13,745 bases of DNA from Phycisphaeraceae bacterium (GCA_020851395.1 JADZCW010000170.1:1-13745); one strand, 5' to 3'. Numbered from the stretch's first letter, positions 7,101 through 13,745 are shown. Program-made: numbers and translations. The notes: generated by a model not told the origin, from the sequence alone.

Positions 7101-8681
7101 GTCCCGGGGGTCCCGCTCCAGCAGACGCTGAACCTCCGCCTCCGCCGCGTCGAGCAGGTTGCTCCGAACGTAGATCCGCGCCAGCGACCGCCGGTGCACC
7201 GACAGCTCCGGGCTCAGCTCCAGCACCCGCTGCAACTTCGACGCCGCGTCCCCGAGCTGGTTGATCTTCTCGCTCGCCGACGCCGCCATCAGCAGAACCT
7301 CGATGTCGCTGTTGTTGACCATGGCCGACGCGTCATTGAGCAGACGCGACGCGTCCGCCAGCCGGTTCTCCAGGTACGCCAGCTTGCCCTGCAGACGCAG
7401 CGTCCCGTAGGCGCTCGGCTGCGACTGAACCAGCTCCTGCACCAGCGGACGTGCGCGATCGATCGACTCCTGCACCACCTTCGCGTCGCCACCCGTTGAC
7501 GCCCGACCCGCCCGGGTCAACAGCAAATCCCCCAGCTCGTACGTCGCCGTCGCCTTGCTCGACACAAGCGCCTGCGCCTCGATCGGGTGCAGCTGACCCT
7601 GGTAGTCCTTTGCCTCCTGAAACGACGCCAACGCCCCGTCCATGTCCTCGATGTTCTTCCGCACCCCCCCGAGCATCAGCTTCAGCGTCACGTCGTCCGG
7701 CCAGCGCCCGATCGCCGCCTCGAGCAACGCCGCGGACCGCTGGTACCCCCGCACCACCTGCCTGTCCTCGCCCGTTGTCACCGTCTGGCGATCCACCGTC
7801 GGCAACAGCATCGCCACCTGACCCACCAGATCCCTGTCCTGATCCTTCAGATCCGCCAGCAGCGACTTCTCCAGCTCCGTCACCAGCGCCGACGCCTCGT
7901 CGACCCGTCGCAGGTTCACCAGCACCAGCGCGTGATTCAGCTGCGCCTGCATGTCCTGCGGCCGCCTCGCCAGCAGGTCCCCGGTCAACGCTCGCGCCGT
8001 CTCCCGCGCCTCGTCGATCTCCGCCGACGTCGCCCCCGATCGCTCGAGCTCCCTGGCCTCGATCAGGTTCCACAACGCCAGGTAGTACGTCGCCTCGGGG
8101 TCGTCCGGGTTCTTCTCCAGCACCGCCGTCAGGTCGCTCGCCGCCTGCTTGCGCTCCTCGAGATTCAGGTTCAGCTCCCGCATCCGATTCACCTGCGCGA
8201 TCCCCCGGTAACGCCTCGCCAGGTCCTCGTCGTGACGCTTGCTCAGCCGAGCGTCAGCCTCCGTGTAGATCGTGTTCCAGAAACCCAGCCGGTTCCCCGA
8301 CGACTTGGCCGCACGCATGCAGTAATCCATGAACCGGATGAACGCCGCGCTGTCGTCCGGACGCACCGTGATCGCCTGCTTGAGCCAGCTCAACGTGTCG
8401 CGGATCGTCTCCTGCGCCTTGTACGCATCCGCCGTCTTGAGCTTGTCCATCGCGTCAACGTACGCGATGATCCACTCGTAGTTGTTCGGCTTCTTGCGCA
8501 CCACCCGGTCGTACAGCTCCAACGCGTCCGCCAGCTGCCCCGAACGCTCGAGCTCCTGCGCCTTGGCGAAGTTGTCCGCCTCGTTCTGCAGCAGTCGCAT
8601 CGCACCCGCCACCCCCGCGGCGATCACCAGCAGGACGACGATCAGGATGGTCACGAATCGTGTGTTCACGCGGGCAGGCAT
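4146..8681 (-). CDS. Giant membrane-anchored TPR-repeat protein of the exosortase/EPS locus
   Basis: This 1511-residue protein begins with one hydrophobic segment (about residues 9-28) after a short basic N-terminus and then consists of helical repeats to the end. Clear TPR units with W/LG-Y-A-P spacing include 43-66, 726-759, 760-793, 794-827, 1059-1080, 1200-1215 and 1390-1457. Much of the rest looks like diverged TPRs. No lipobox Cys, catalytic motif or C-terminal beta-barrel is seen. Topology suggests an inner-membrane anchor with a periplasmic repeat rod. Exosortase loci of other bacteria carry a TPR lipoprotein (PrsT type), and export systems use TPR scaffolds such as AlgK, PelB and the N-terminal parts of BcsC and PgaA. 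This protein probably plays such a role, but it is longer than those I recall and anchored differently. ATG 8681 has AGGAG (8689-8693) 7 nt upstream. The gene lies 24 nt after the exosortase gene. Partners and exact function are inferred. Confidence 0.88.
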   Translation of the reverse strand: MPARVNTRFVTILIVVLLVIAAGVAGAMRLLQNEADNFAKAQELERSGQLADALELYDRVVRKKPNNYEWIIAYVDAMDKLKTADAYKAQETIRDTLSWLKQAITVRPDDSAAFIRFMDYCMRAAKSSGNRLGFWNTIYTEADARLSKRHDEDLARRYRGIAQVNRMRELNLNLEERKQAASDLTAVLEKNPDDPEATYYLALWNLIEARELERSGATSAEIDEARETARALTGDLLARRPQDMQAQLNHALVLVNLRRVDEASALVTELEKSLLADLKDQDRDLVGQVAMLLPTVDRQTVTTGEDRQVVRGYQRSAALLEAAIGRWPDDVTLKLMLGGVRKNIEDMDGALASFQEAKDYQGQLHPIEAQALVSSKATATYELGDLLLTRAGRASTGGDAKVVQESIDRARPLVQELVQSQPSAYGTLRLQGKLAYLENRLADASRLLNDASAMVNNSDIEVLLMAASASEKINQLGDAASKLQRVLELSPELSVHRRSLARIYVRSNLLDAAEAEVQRLLERDPRDVEALRLSAVIATRQGNYDKAIAIFESMNWRENRQLKLGLASMYIMAKKPERARQLLEELFAENAADPETLRLLLSLTPDPAQAKALIDRAGEAGLSAQAVEILRAQVSGPEAMSSMLDKMMEEVKHEDPFQWRLARYRMFQNQGKAEEARVELSEAAKLQPENGVVIHEMFQQAMADDDVAGAQKLADKAGQLNLDGAEGRFFLGQLYLKQEDYGKAIATFRQALQMRPIYSDGWQILARAHQAAGEIEPAVEAYKKAVEQRPDNVAALRGLASIQAMRGQNDQALRTLETAVRMDPQNLELQSLVLGLRERYGDKQEVLKQRLELASTEPKYYENRRALAMLQAQLGQVGAAFTTIDAVVAEEGRTRQNMMASAMVRYEARQVRAAQDILARYVQEQGEKATAEDWMMLGRFMVRVNAFEQASQAYQQAIGLEDARQLATREWADTLFSRQRDREAIELYKKLHESQPKDARITMRYIEAMTRGGQLDEARALLDTFVRDSGEDVRTQLLRGSIAQSLSGAALLRGDMSEASLQRGVALAAYGKAIELGPRSAVAYVRRAGLLQSDPAQDTQVMSDLNQALSLDPNMAQAREMLVSVHLRRDERQEAQRQLRELIDRTPEYVQARVTLANLLLADKQYPQLRQFIDQSAGMFPTDPTWPQWRATLALSQGQIDEALTHLQTAFSLAPSPMTLGAVVQAMVQNSRHQAALSLLDQQQQAVSRQPVLLALRGRALIGVGQADAAREAFRQAIEQSTQMQQLQAVAEQMVSAMGDEEAIAALTAMEQGFRAPAAIELMIASIEIGMGRPAEAVARVSKAQAMIPAESPMSGMAQRLLAIGQIEAGQNDAAIESLRVLIQNNPTDVESLNNLAFVLSDKLGRAKEGLPYAQQASSLDPRNAEILDTLGWAQYKAGQVNEGKETLLQSARIKPTGYAAYHLGLILLEQGQSLQAREQFEAARNLAEQGGDQKLLKLIESQLALPGADE

Positions 8682-8688
8682 GCCGAAT

Positions 8689-8693
8689 CTCCT
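8689..8693 (-). promoter_or_regulatory. Ribosome binding site of the TPR gene
   Basis: AGGAG on the minus strand, 7 nt before ATG 8681, lies within the 24-nt gap after the exosortase stop. It is one of the two strongest Shine-Dalgarno sequences in the window and fits high translation of the scaffold protein. Confidence 0.8.
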
Positions 8694-8705
8694 GTGTGTG
8701 CGGGC

Positions 8706-10817
8706 TCACGGCGTCGTCGTGGTCGCGCCCTTGAGCCTGTCGTATTGGCCCGAAGTCACCGCACGCCAGTCCGGCAGCGCCGTCATGATCTCCGGGAGCA
8801 TCTGCGAGAGGAACGACTCGACCCGCGCCGCAGCGCGCGCCGCGTCCCCCATCTGATACACCTGAACCTCCACTTTCGCGTGGTAGCTGTACTTGTCCAT
8901 CGGGTCGAACCCCGCCCGACGCACGTCATTGGGCGATCCGAAGTATCTCCCGTTGGCCACGAAGAAATAGATCGCGTTCGACCTCACCTCAGGTCGGTTC
9001 GGGTCGTCGAACGTGAACACCGTCGCCGGGATCTCCAGCCCCGGCAGGAACGCCCCGCCCGTCGCCGCCACACGCAACGCCAGTTGAGTGTCCACCAGGT
9101 ACCCGCCCTCGGTCGGACGGAACTGCGGCCCGGACAGGCGCAGCGTACGCGACGTCGTCTCCACCGGCCTCACGCCTCCGGCCACGAAACACCGGTCCGG
9201 GACGTGCGGCACCGTGTCCGGCGTACCCGTGTAGTACGTCACGTGCAGCACCAGCAGGCTCCCCGCCTGGTTCGGCGTGCTCTCGTCGAAGTACTGGCGC
9301 ATCAGGTATTCCTCGGTCCCCAGCGCCTTGACGATGTCCGCCGGCAGCGGACCTTCCTCGCGCACCATCTTCCATGAGCCGACCTGCTGCGGCAGGTTCC
9401 GCAGCGCCGTCCGAAGCTCCAGCGGCTGCTTGACCAGCACCAGACGCGTCGCCGCCGTGATCTGGTTCAGACCCAGGAAGCACGTCAGGATCACCGCCCC
9501 CGACACCGCCATCGCACGCACCGGCAGGCCGCCACCCGGCGCCCGCTCCGGCCGCAGGGACCGACCGATCCCCCAGAACACCCCTGCCAGACCCACCACG
9601 CTCATCGCGATCAGCCACCCCGCGCCACGAACGCTCAGCCACGCCCCGAAGATCGCCTCCGGACGCCAGTAACTCCACGCCAGCGTGTACAGCAGGCACA
9701 TCAGCCCCCCCGCCCCCACCCCAAGCCCCGCGCCCGTCACCACTCCCCTGCCCAGACCCCGAGCATCAGCCAAGTCCCCGGGGTGGCACGCCACCGCCTC
9801 ATCCACGCCCACCGTCACCGCATCCGCCCGGTCGCGACCGCCCTGCTCCTCCCGGATCACCACGTGGTCCAGCACCCATCCCACCAACAGGCACAACAAC
9901 GCCGCCGGAATCAGCATCAGCATCCCGATCAACAGGTGCACGTCCCCCTGCGCCAACTCCGGGTCCACCTTCGCGTAAAGCACCCCCAGCACCGTCACCC
10001 GACCCACATTCACCAGCACCGCGATCGGCAGCGTCAACGCCAGCATGATCAGCCGCTGCCACCACGGCCGCGGCGTAATGAACGCGATCGCCACTCCCAA
10101 CGCCACGAACGCCATGAGCATCCGCAGCCCCGAACACGCCTCGGCCACGTTCAGCGGCGGACGCAGCAGCTTCCCGTCCACCCACAGGTCGATCGTCGAG
10201 CCCCGCACCGACGCCTCGATGTCCAGCGCCAACCCCAGGACGCTCAGCGCCAACGCTGAAGACTTCGCCGCGATCAACTGCAGCTTCCATGCCACCGCGT
10301 CCCACACCCGATCCGAGATCTTGACCGAGAACACCAGGTACGCGATCGGAAACCACACCAGCGTCATCATCCGCGGACCGACCAGGAACAGCACCAACCC
10401 GAACAGGGTCAGCACCATGCTCAGACCCTGGAACATGTTGTTCCGTCCCGGGTAGATCCACAGGATGTACCCCGCGATCCCCGCCATCATCACCACCAGC
10501 CCAGGCAGGTACACCCGCCTGGCCGTCCGGCGGATCTCCTCCGACCGCAGCCGAAGGAAGTAAAGACTGAACAACGGGATCACCAGCACGTGCGCCCAGT
10601 CCGAGTTCACCTCGAACGTCAACAGTCGCTTGACCGCCAGCCACACCTCCGAACGCCGCGTGTCCGTGATCACTCGCAGCAGCTGATAAAAATACGCGCT
10701 GTACAACAACATGAACAGCAGCCCTAACACACCCACGCTCAGCCAACCCCACCGGGCCGGCAGACGGGCTTGCTTCACGCAAGGCTCAACGGTGTCGGCA
10801 ATGGGGGTGCTGTTCAT
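8706..10817 (-). CDS. Exosortase fused to an EpsI-type (DUF3485) domain
   Basis: From ATG 10817 this is a 703-residue protein with two parts. Residues about 22-320 are a polytopic exosortase with the conserved catalytic-type residues: Cys228 in AEACSGLR, Arg273 in VNVGRV and His294 in GDVHLLIG. Exosortases are membrane transpeptidase-like enzymes that recognise a C-terminal tripartite signal (PEP-CTERM or similar) and transfer the protein to a surface component. After a hydrophilic linker (about 323-357) and three more hydrophobic segments comes an EpsI domain (about 455-690) with the motif HVPDRCFVAGG (His538, Cys543). In many proteobacteria EpsI is a separate gene or domain partner of the exosortase. 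TTG codons at 10868 and 10847 would extend the N-terminus, but that stretch uses AT-rich codons (TTA, TTT, AAA) untypical of this genome, so ATG 10817 is preferred despite a weak Shine-Dalgarno. The substrate class is unknown; no sorting signal is encoded nearby. Confidence 0.92.
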   Translation of the reverse strand: MNSTPIADTVEPCVKQARLPARWGWLSVGVLGLLFMLLYSAYFYQLLRVITDTRRSEVWLAVKRLLTFEVNSDWAHVLVIPLFSLYFLRLRSEEIRRTARRVYLPGLVVMMAGIAGYILWIYPGRNNMFQGLSMVLTLFGLVLFLVGPRMMTLVWFPIAYLVFSVKISDRVWDAVAWKLQLIAAKSSALALSVLGLALDIEASVRGSTIDLWVDGKLLRPPLNVAEACSGLRMLMAFVALGVAIAFITPRPWWQRLIMLALTLPIAVLVNVGRVTVLGVLYAKVDPELAQGDVHLLIGMLMLIPAALLCLLVGWVLDHVVIREEQGGRDRADAVTVGVDEAVACHPGDLADARGLGRGVVTGAGLGVGAGGLMCLLYTLAWSYWRPEAIFGAWLSVRGAGWLIAMSVVGLAGVFWGIGRSLRPERAPGGGLPVRAMAVSGAVILTCFLGLNQITAATRLVLVKQPLELRTALRNLPQQVGSWKMVREEGPLPADIVKALGTEEYLMRQYFDESTPNQAGSLLVLHVTYYTGTPDTVPHVPDRCFVAGGVRPVETTSRTLRLSGPQFRPTEGGYLVDTQLALRVAATGGAFLPGLEIPATVFTFDDPNRPEVRSNAIYFFVANGRYFGSPNDVRRAGFDPMDKYSYHAKVEVQVYQMGDAARAAARVESFLSQMLPEIMTALPDWRAVTSGQYDRLKGATTTTP

Positions 10818-10878
10818 CCGCGTCTGCGCAAAAAATAAGCTGGGCAATTTAGGGGCCGCGTCGGGCAATGATCTCTTC

Positions 10879-10899
10879 TACGCTCGCCTAAGCGAGTGA
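10879..10899. repeat. Inverted repeat in the gap before the exosortase gene
   Basis: CTCGC-CTAA-GCGAG forms a perfect 5-bp stem, extended by a G-T and a C-G pair. It lies in the 140-nt gap between the export gene stop (10958) and the exosortase ATG (10817). The gap is AT-richer than its surroundings, with TTTATC and TTATTTTTT words on the minus strand. No T-run follows the stem on the minus strand, so it is not a standard terminator for the operon direction. It could be an operator, an mRNA processing or stabilising hairpin, or chance. Confidence 0.4.
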
Positions 10900-10957
10900 G
10901 TTCTGTGTTTTATCGTCAAGATACCCCTGTCTCTGGAACCCCGATCGAGCCGCTGGC

Positions 10958-12517
10958 TCACGGAGATCCCGGCGGGGCTCCAAACACATCGTTCCCGAAG
11001 TTCCGGTCCAGGATGAACCCGAACCCGTAGGAAGCCCTAAAGCCGCTGCGCACCACCTGCAGAGGGAATGCGAAGAAGTTCGTCCCGAAGATCACCTGGT
11101 CATTTGGCTTCAGGAACAGGTCCGGCTGCGTCCCGCTGTAAATCGCCCGCAGATTGATCCGCACCCACGCCTCCCGGTCCTTGTCGATCCGACGGATCAA
11201 GTCCACTCGCTCCGGGATCGCTAGAGCGCCAAGACCCCCCGCCGCCGCCACCAGGTTCTTGAGCGTCAGATCCCCGTCCCCAGGCAGACCGTACGTCCCG
11301 GGACGCGCGATCTGACCCTCGACGTACACGTTGCCCAGCGCCGGCGGCGGCACGCGGATGATGTCCCCAGGCCGGATCACGACGTTGAAACGCATGTCCC
11401 CCGCGATCAGCTTGTCATACGGAATCTGGATGATCCGCTGGGTCAGCAGCGGACGATTGCTCGGCTCCTCCGCCGCGGGCGCCTCGTCCTCGACCGCCGG
11501 CACCGCGATCGCCGCCTCCACGCCGGGCCCCGGCTCCACCGACGGCGCCTGCTGCGCCGCCGGAGCCTGCACCCACTTGCCGCCGACATTCACCCACGCC
11601 CCGCCCTCGGCCGACGGCTGATCGAGCGTCGACTGGATCATCTCCGGCGCCGGCTGCGTTTCGACCGACGGCTCGGTCGCCGCGGGCGGCGGGCCCTGGT
11701 CCACGCCCGCCAGCAGGTCGTCAATCAGCTCTTTCGTGGCCTTTTCCGTCTCGGCCGCGCTCGGCGGCGCCGGCGGCGCTTCGGCCCCCGCGCCCGCCCC
11801 CTCGGCCGCCGGCGACGACTGCTTGTACAACGCCACCTGACGGTACACGTAGATCGTCTTGATGTTCCCGGGAATGCCCTGCGAAAGGGCGATCGCGTCC
11901 ATCAGCCTGAAGTCGTCCTTGATGATCGAGAACGTCCCGAACGCCGTCCCCCCGTACCGCGGCTCGCCCACGATGCTGTACGTGTTCTGACGAGGCTCCT
12001 GCACCACCACGCTCACCGTCGGGTCGTGCAGCACGTCCTTGCGCTGCAGCACGTCGATGATCTCGTCCTCCAGCTCCGTCGGCGACTTGCCCGCCGCCAC
12101 CACCGTCCCGATCACCGGCAGACGGATCTGACCGAGGTTGTTCACCCGACGCGTCTGCACCGCCTCAACGTTCTCCTGAATCAGCTCGAACACCGTCACG
12201 GTCAGCAGGTCGCCCGGACCGATCACATACTCCCGAACCTCCGGCACCAGGTCCTCGGGCTGCACGTCGCTCAGGCCCGCGGGCTGCAGCTGAGGCTCGT
12301 CGATCACGTCAAGCTGGTTGAGGATCGGCAGGATCGTCGGCGTCCGTTCGAACCGCCCCACCGCCGAGGAATCCATGAATGAATCCATCTCGCAACCGCT
12401 GACGATCGTCAGGATCGCCGCCAGGCCGCAAGCGACCACCATCCATGTCTTCTTCATCCGTCCCGAGTGAGACTGTTGCACGATGTGGCTCCTGCCCTTG
12501 TTTGACTTCGACGCCAT
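10958..12517 (-). CDS. Wza-like outer-membrane polysaccharide export lipoprotein with SLBB domains
   Basis: From ATG 12517 the product has 519 residues. A signal segment starting at Met21 (MKKTWMVVACGLAAILTIVS) ends in the lipobox VSGC, so Cys42 is probably lipidated. Next comes a polysaccharide export (Poly_export) domain, about 96-174, with YVIGPGDLLTVTVFE and the NNLGQIRLPVIGTV block. A first SLBB region follows (about 177-227), then a low-complexity Ala/Pro/Glu linker (about 233-356), RPGDIIRVPPP (382-392), and a second SLBB region (GNVYVEGQIARPGTYGLPGD, 395-414, continuing to about 446). Wza-family proteins form the outer-membrane outlet for polymer. The split domain layout and linker make it longer than typical Wza (about 380 residues). 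ATG 12517 has GGAG 3 nt upstream. ATG 12457 would give a textbook 21-residue lipoprotein signal and remains possible. It is the first gene of the operon. Confidence 0.92.
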   Translation of the reverse strand: MASKSNKGRSHIVQQSHSGRMKKTWMVVACGLAAILTIVSGCEMDSFMDSSAVGRFERTPTILPILNQLDVIDEPQLQPAGLSDVQPEDLVPEVREYVIGPGDLLTVTVFELIQENVEAVQTRRVNNLGQIRLPVIGTVVAAGKSPTELEDEIIDVLQRKDVLHDPTVSVVVQEPRQNTYSIVGEPRYGGTAFGTFSIIKDDFRLMDAIALSQGIPGNIKTIYVYRQVALYKQSSPAAEGAGAGAEAPPAPPSAAETEKATKELIDDLLAGVDQGPPPAATEPSVETQPAPEMIQSTLDQPSAEGGAWVNVGGKWVQAPAAQQAPSVEPGPGVEAAIAVPAVEDEAPAAEEPSNRPLLTQRIIQIPYDKLIAGDMRFNVVIRPGDIIRVPPPALGNVYVEGQIARPGTYGLPGDGDLTLKNLVAAAGGLGALAIPERVDLIRRIDKDREAWVRINLRAIYSGTQPDLFLKPNDQVIFGTNFFAFPLQVVRSGFRASYGFGFILDRNFGNDVFGAPPGSP

Positions 12518-12780
12518 CTCCTCCACCCCGCCGCGACGCGGCGCAGGTCGATTCTTTATGTTACACGCCCGGACCCTTTTTCGCAGCCGTCGCAAGCGAT
12601 TGTCCACCACGACGATGCGCCCGTCCACCCGATCCGTCAATCGTTATTAATCCTAGCATCGGCACACCGCCCCGCCCCCCTTAGACCCACCCCGTCCTCA
12701 AGGTTACCGGTCCCCCCCGAGACACCCCCTCCAACACCCCGTTTGCCCCCGCGCGCCGCCCACGCCACAATGCCCCCCGC
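12518..12780. promoter_or_regulatory. Divergent intergenic region between the EPS operon and gpsA
   Basis: These 263 nt separate oppositely oriented genes, so promoters for both should lie here. Two AT-rich patches stand out from the GC-rich surroundings: 12551-12565 (minus strand TGTAACATAAAGAAT) and 12638-12654 (minus strand GGATTAATAACGATTGA). TAACAT at 12558-12563 could be a -10 box for the export gene, giving a leader of about 30-35 nt, but the -35 match at 17 nt (CTGCGA) is poor. TTGACG at 12635-12640 is a further -35-like word. On the plus side, 12662-12780 is C-rich with no obvious promoter or Shine-Dalgarno. Confidence 0.35.
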
Positions 12781-13745
12781 ATGCCCCAAAGCATCACCAT
12801 CATCGGCGACGGCTCCATGGCCACCGTCTGCGCCCTGCTCCTCGAGAGCCGAGGCCACCAGGTCACCCTCTGGGGGGCCTTCCCCGACCACGTGGCCGAG
12901 ATCATCCAGACCCGCCAGAACCGCCGTTATCTGCCGGGATACCGCATCCCCGAGTCCATCCGCCTGACCTCCGACGACCGCGAGGCCCTGGCCAGCGCGG
13001 ACCTGATCGTCTCAGCCATCCCCACCCAGTTCATCCGCTCCGCCTGGCAACGCCTCGCCCCCCACGCCCCTAGAGGCACCCCCATCGCCTCGGTCGCCAA
13101 GGGCATCGAGAACACTACACTCCTTCGCCCCACCCAGATCATCGCCGACGTCCTTCTTCAGGCCGGCAAGTCCGATCATCCCGACGCCCCCGCCAGACCC
13201 CTTGCCGCCATCTCCGGACCCTCCGTCGCAGGCGAACTCGCCCGATGCCTGCCCGCCACTGTCTGCGCCGCCTCCGACGACGAAGCCTTCGCCCGCTCCC
13301 TCCAGGAGATCTTCACCACCCACTGGTTCCGCGTCTACACCAACACCGACCTGCTCGGCGTCGAACTCGCCGGTGCGACCAAGAACGTCATCGCCGTCGC
13401 CGCCGGCATCCTCGACGGCCTGCAGGCCGGCAACAACGCCAAGAGCGCCCTGCTCTCGCGCGGCCTCGCCGAGATTACCCGCCTCGGTTCCGCCATGGGC
13501 GCCCGCCCCGAAACCTTCTTCGGCGTCGCCGGCGTCGGAGACCTCGCCACCACCTGTTTCTCCCCCACCGGCCGCAACCGAACCTGCGGTGAACTCCTGG
13601 GAAAAGGCCGAAAACTCCAGGAAGTCCTCGACTCGATTCCGGGGGTCGTCGAGGGCGTCCCGACCACCAAGGCCGTCGTCGCCCTCGCCGAACGCTACAA
13701 GGTCGACATGCCCATCACCCGCGCCGTCAATCAGGTCCTCTTCGA
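12781..13745 (+). CDS. gpsA: NAD(P)-dependent glycerol-3-phosphate dehydrogenase (3' end cut by window edge)
   Basis: The plus strand from ATG 12781 is open to the window end (321 residues; the family is usually 330-340, so little is missing). The enzyme reduces dihydroxyacetone phosphate to sn-glycerol 3-phosphate, the backbone precursor of phospholipids, in the cytoplasm. It starts ITIIGDGSMATVCALL, the Rossmann nucleotide loop G9-D-G11-S. The usual Trp-Gly after the loop Ser is Met-Ala here. Further landmarks are SVAKGIE (Lys107), ISGPSVAGE (144-152), ELAGATKNVIAVAAG with the catalytic-type Lys201, NNAKSALLSRGLAEITRLG (218-236), GVGDL (Asp254) and TGRNR (263-267). No in-frame start lies just upstream and no Shine-Dalgarno is visible. 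The start is set by the distance to the G-x-G loop. An out-of-frame ATG at 12770 should be ignored. It is transcribed away from the EPS operon. Confidence 0.95.
   Translation, partial: MPQSITIIGDGSMATVCALLLESRGHQVTLWGAFPDHVAEIIQTRQNRRYLPGYRIPESIRLTSDDREALASADLIVSAIPTQFIRSAWQRLAPHAPRGTPIASVAKGIENTTLLRPTQIIADVLLQAGKSDHPDAPARPLAAISGPSVAGELARCLPATVCAASDDEAFARSLQEIFTTHWFRVYTNTDLLGVELAGATKNVIAVAAGILDGLQAGNNAKSALLSRGLAEITRLGSAMGARPETFFGVAGVGDLATTCFSPTGRNRTCGELLGKGRKLQEVLDSIPGVVEGVPTTKAVVALAERYKVDMPITRAVNQVLF

Noticed and set aside
5304..7499. Plus-strand open frame of 731 codons
   Set aside because: It is antisense to the TPR gene, with Arg/Leu/His-rich low-information sequence and no recognisable motif.
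7587..9377. Plus-strand open frame of 596 codons
   Set aside because: It runs antisense across the start of the TPR gene and the end of the exosortase gene. Crossing two real genes with Arg/His-rich sequence marks it as a shadow.
9784..9798. TGGCAC word that could start a sigma-54 promoter
   Set aside because: The second half (TTGC-type at the right spacing) is missing, and it lies inside the exosortase gene on the opposite strand.
10818..10868. TTG-initiated N-terminal extension of the exosortase
   Set aside because: The extension uses TTA, TTT and AAA codons atypical of this genome, while ATG 10817 places the start a short distance before the first membrane segment. It is kept only as an alternative.
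11460..11830. Repeated GCC/CGG-rich words suggesting a tandem or CRISPR-like repeat
   Set aside because: No regular unit length or spacer pattern; it is the coding trace of the Ala/Pro/Glu-rich linker in the Wza-like protein.
12518..12640. TTG-initiated N-terminal extension of the Wza-like protein
   Set aside because: It would put a 40-residue Arg-rich stretch in front of the lipoprotein signal and cover the AT-rich promoter-like patch.

Overview
The window is a GC-rich bacterial chromosome segment. Everything except the last gene is encoded on the minus strand. The proteins suggest a planctomycete-like organism, perhaps of the Phycisphaerae. This is an inference from the overall character of the rpsB start, from an exosortase fused to an EpsI domain, and from long TPR and export proteins with Ala/Pro-rich linkers. 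No sequence search was possible, so the taxonomy is tentative.

Layout, left to right: (i) 1-102, the first 34 codons of rpsB (ribosomal protein S2), minus strand, with a good Shine-Dalgarno and a foldable leader; (ii) 198-221, a GC hairpin plus U-tract read on the minus strand, probably the terminator of the operon to its right; (iii) 444-12517, five minus-strand genes forming an exopolysaccharide/exosortase locus. In transcription order these are a Wza-type export lipoprotein, an exosortase-EpsI fusion, a 1511-residue membrane-anchored TPR protein, a Wzz/Wzc-like chain-length protein with a kinase-like domain, and a WecA/MraY-like polyprenyl-phosphate sugar-phosphate transferase; (iv) 12518-12780, a divergent intergenic region; (v) 12781 to the end, gpsA (glycerol-3-phosphate dehydrogenase), plus strand, cut by the window edge.

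How the genes may work together: the WecA-like enzyme would load the first sugar on undecaprenyl phosphate, the Wzz/Wzc-like protein would control chain length and connect to export, the Wza-like lipoprotein would be the outer-membrane outlet, and the TPR protein would be a periplasmic scaffold. The exosortase would process and anchor C-terminally tagged surface proteins linked to the same polymer. Further glycosyltransferases, a flippase/polymerase and any sorting-signal substrate are absent here and must lie elsewhere if the pathway is complete.

The most notable points are the kinase-like domain whose Walker A lysine position is Cys, the single-chain exosortase-EpsI fusion beside a giant TPR protein, and a disordered insertion of about 120 residues splitting the Wza-like protein. 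I did not see a clear wholly new system. The best candidate is this compact five-gene exosortase/export module as a unit.
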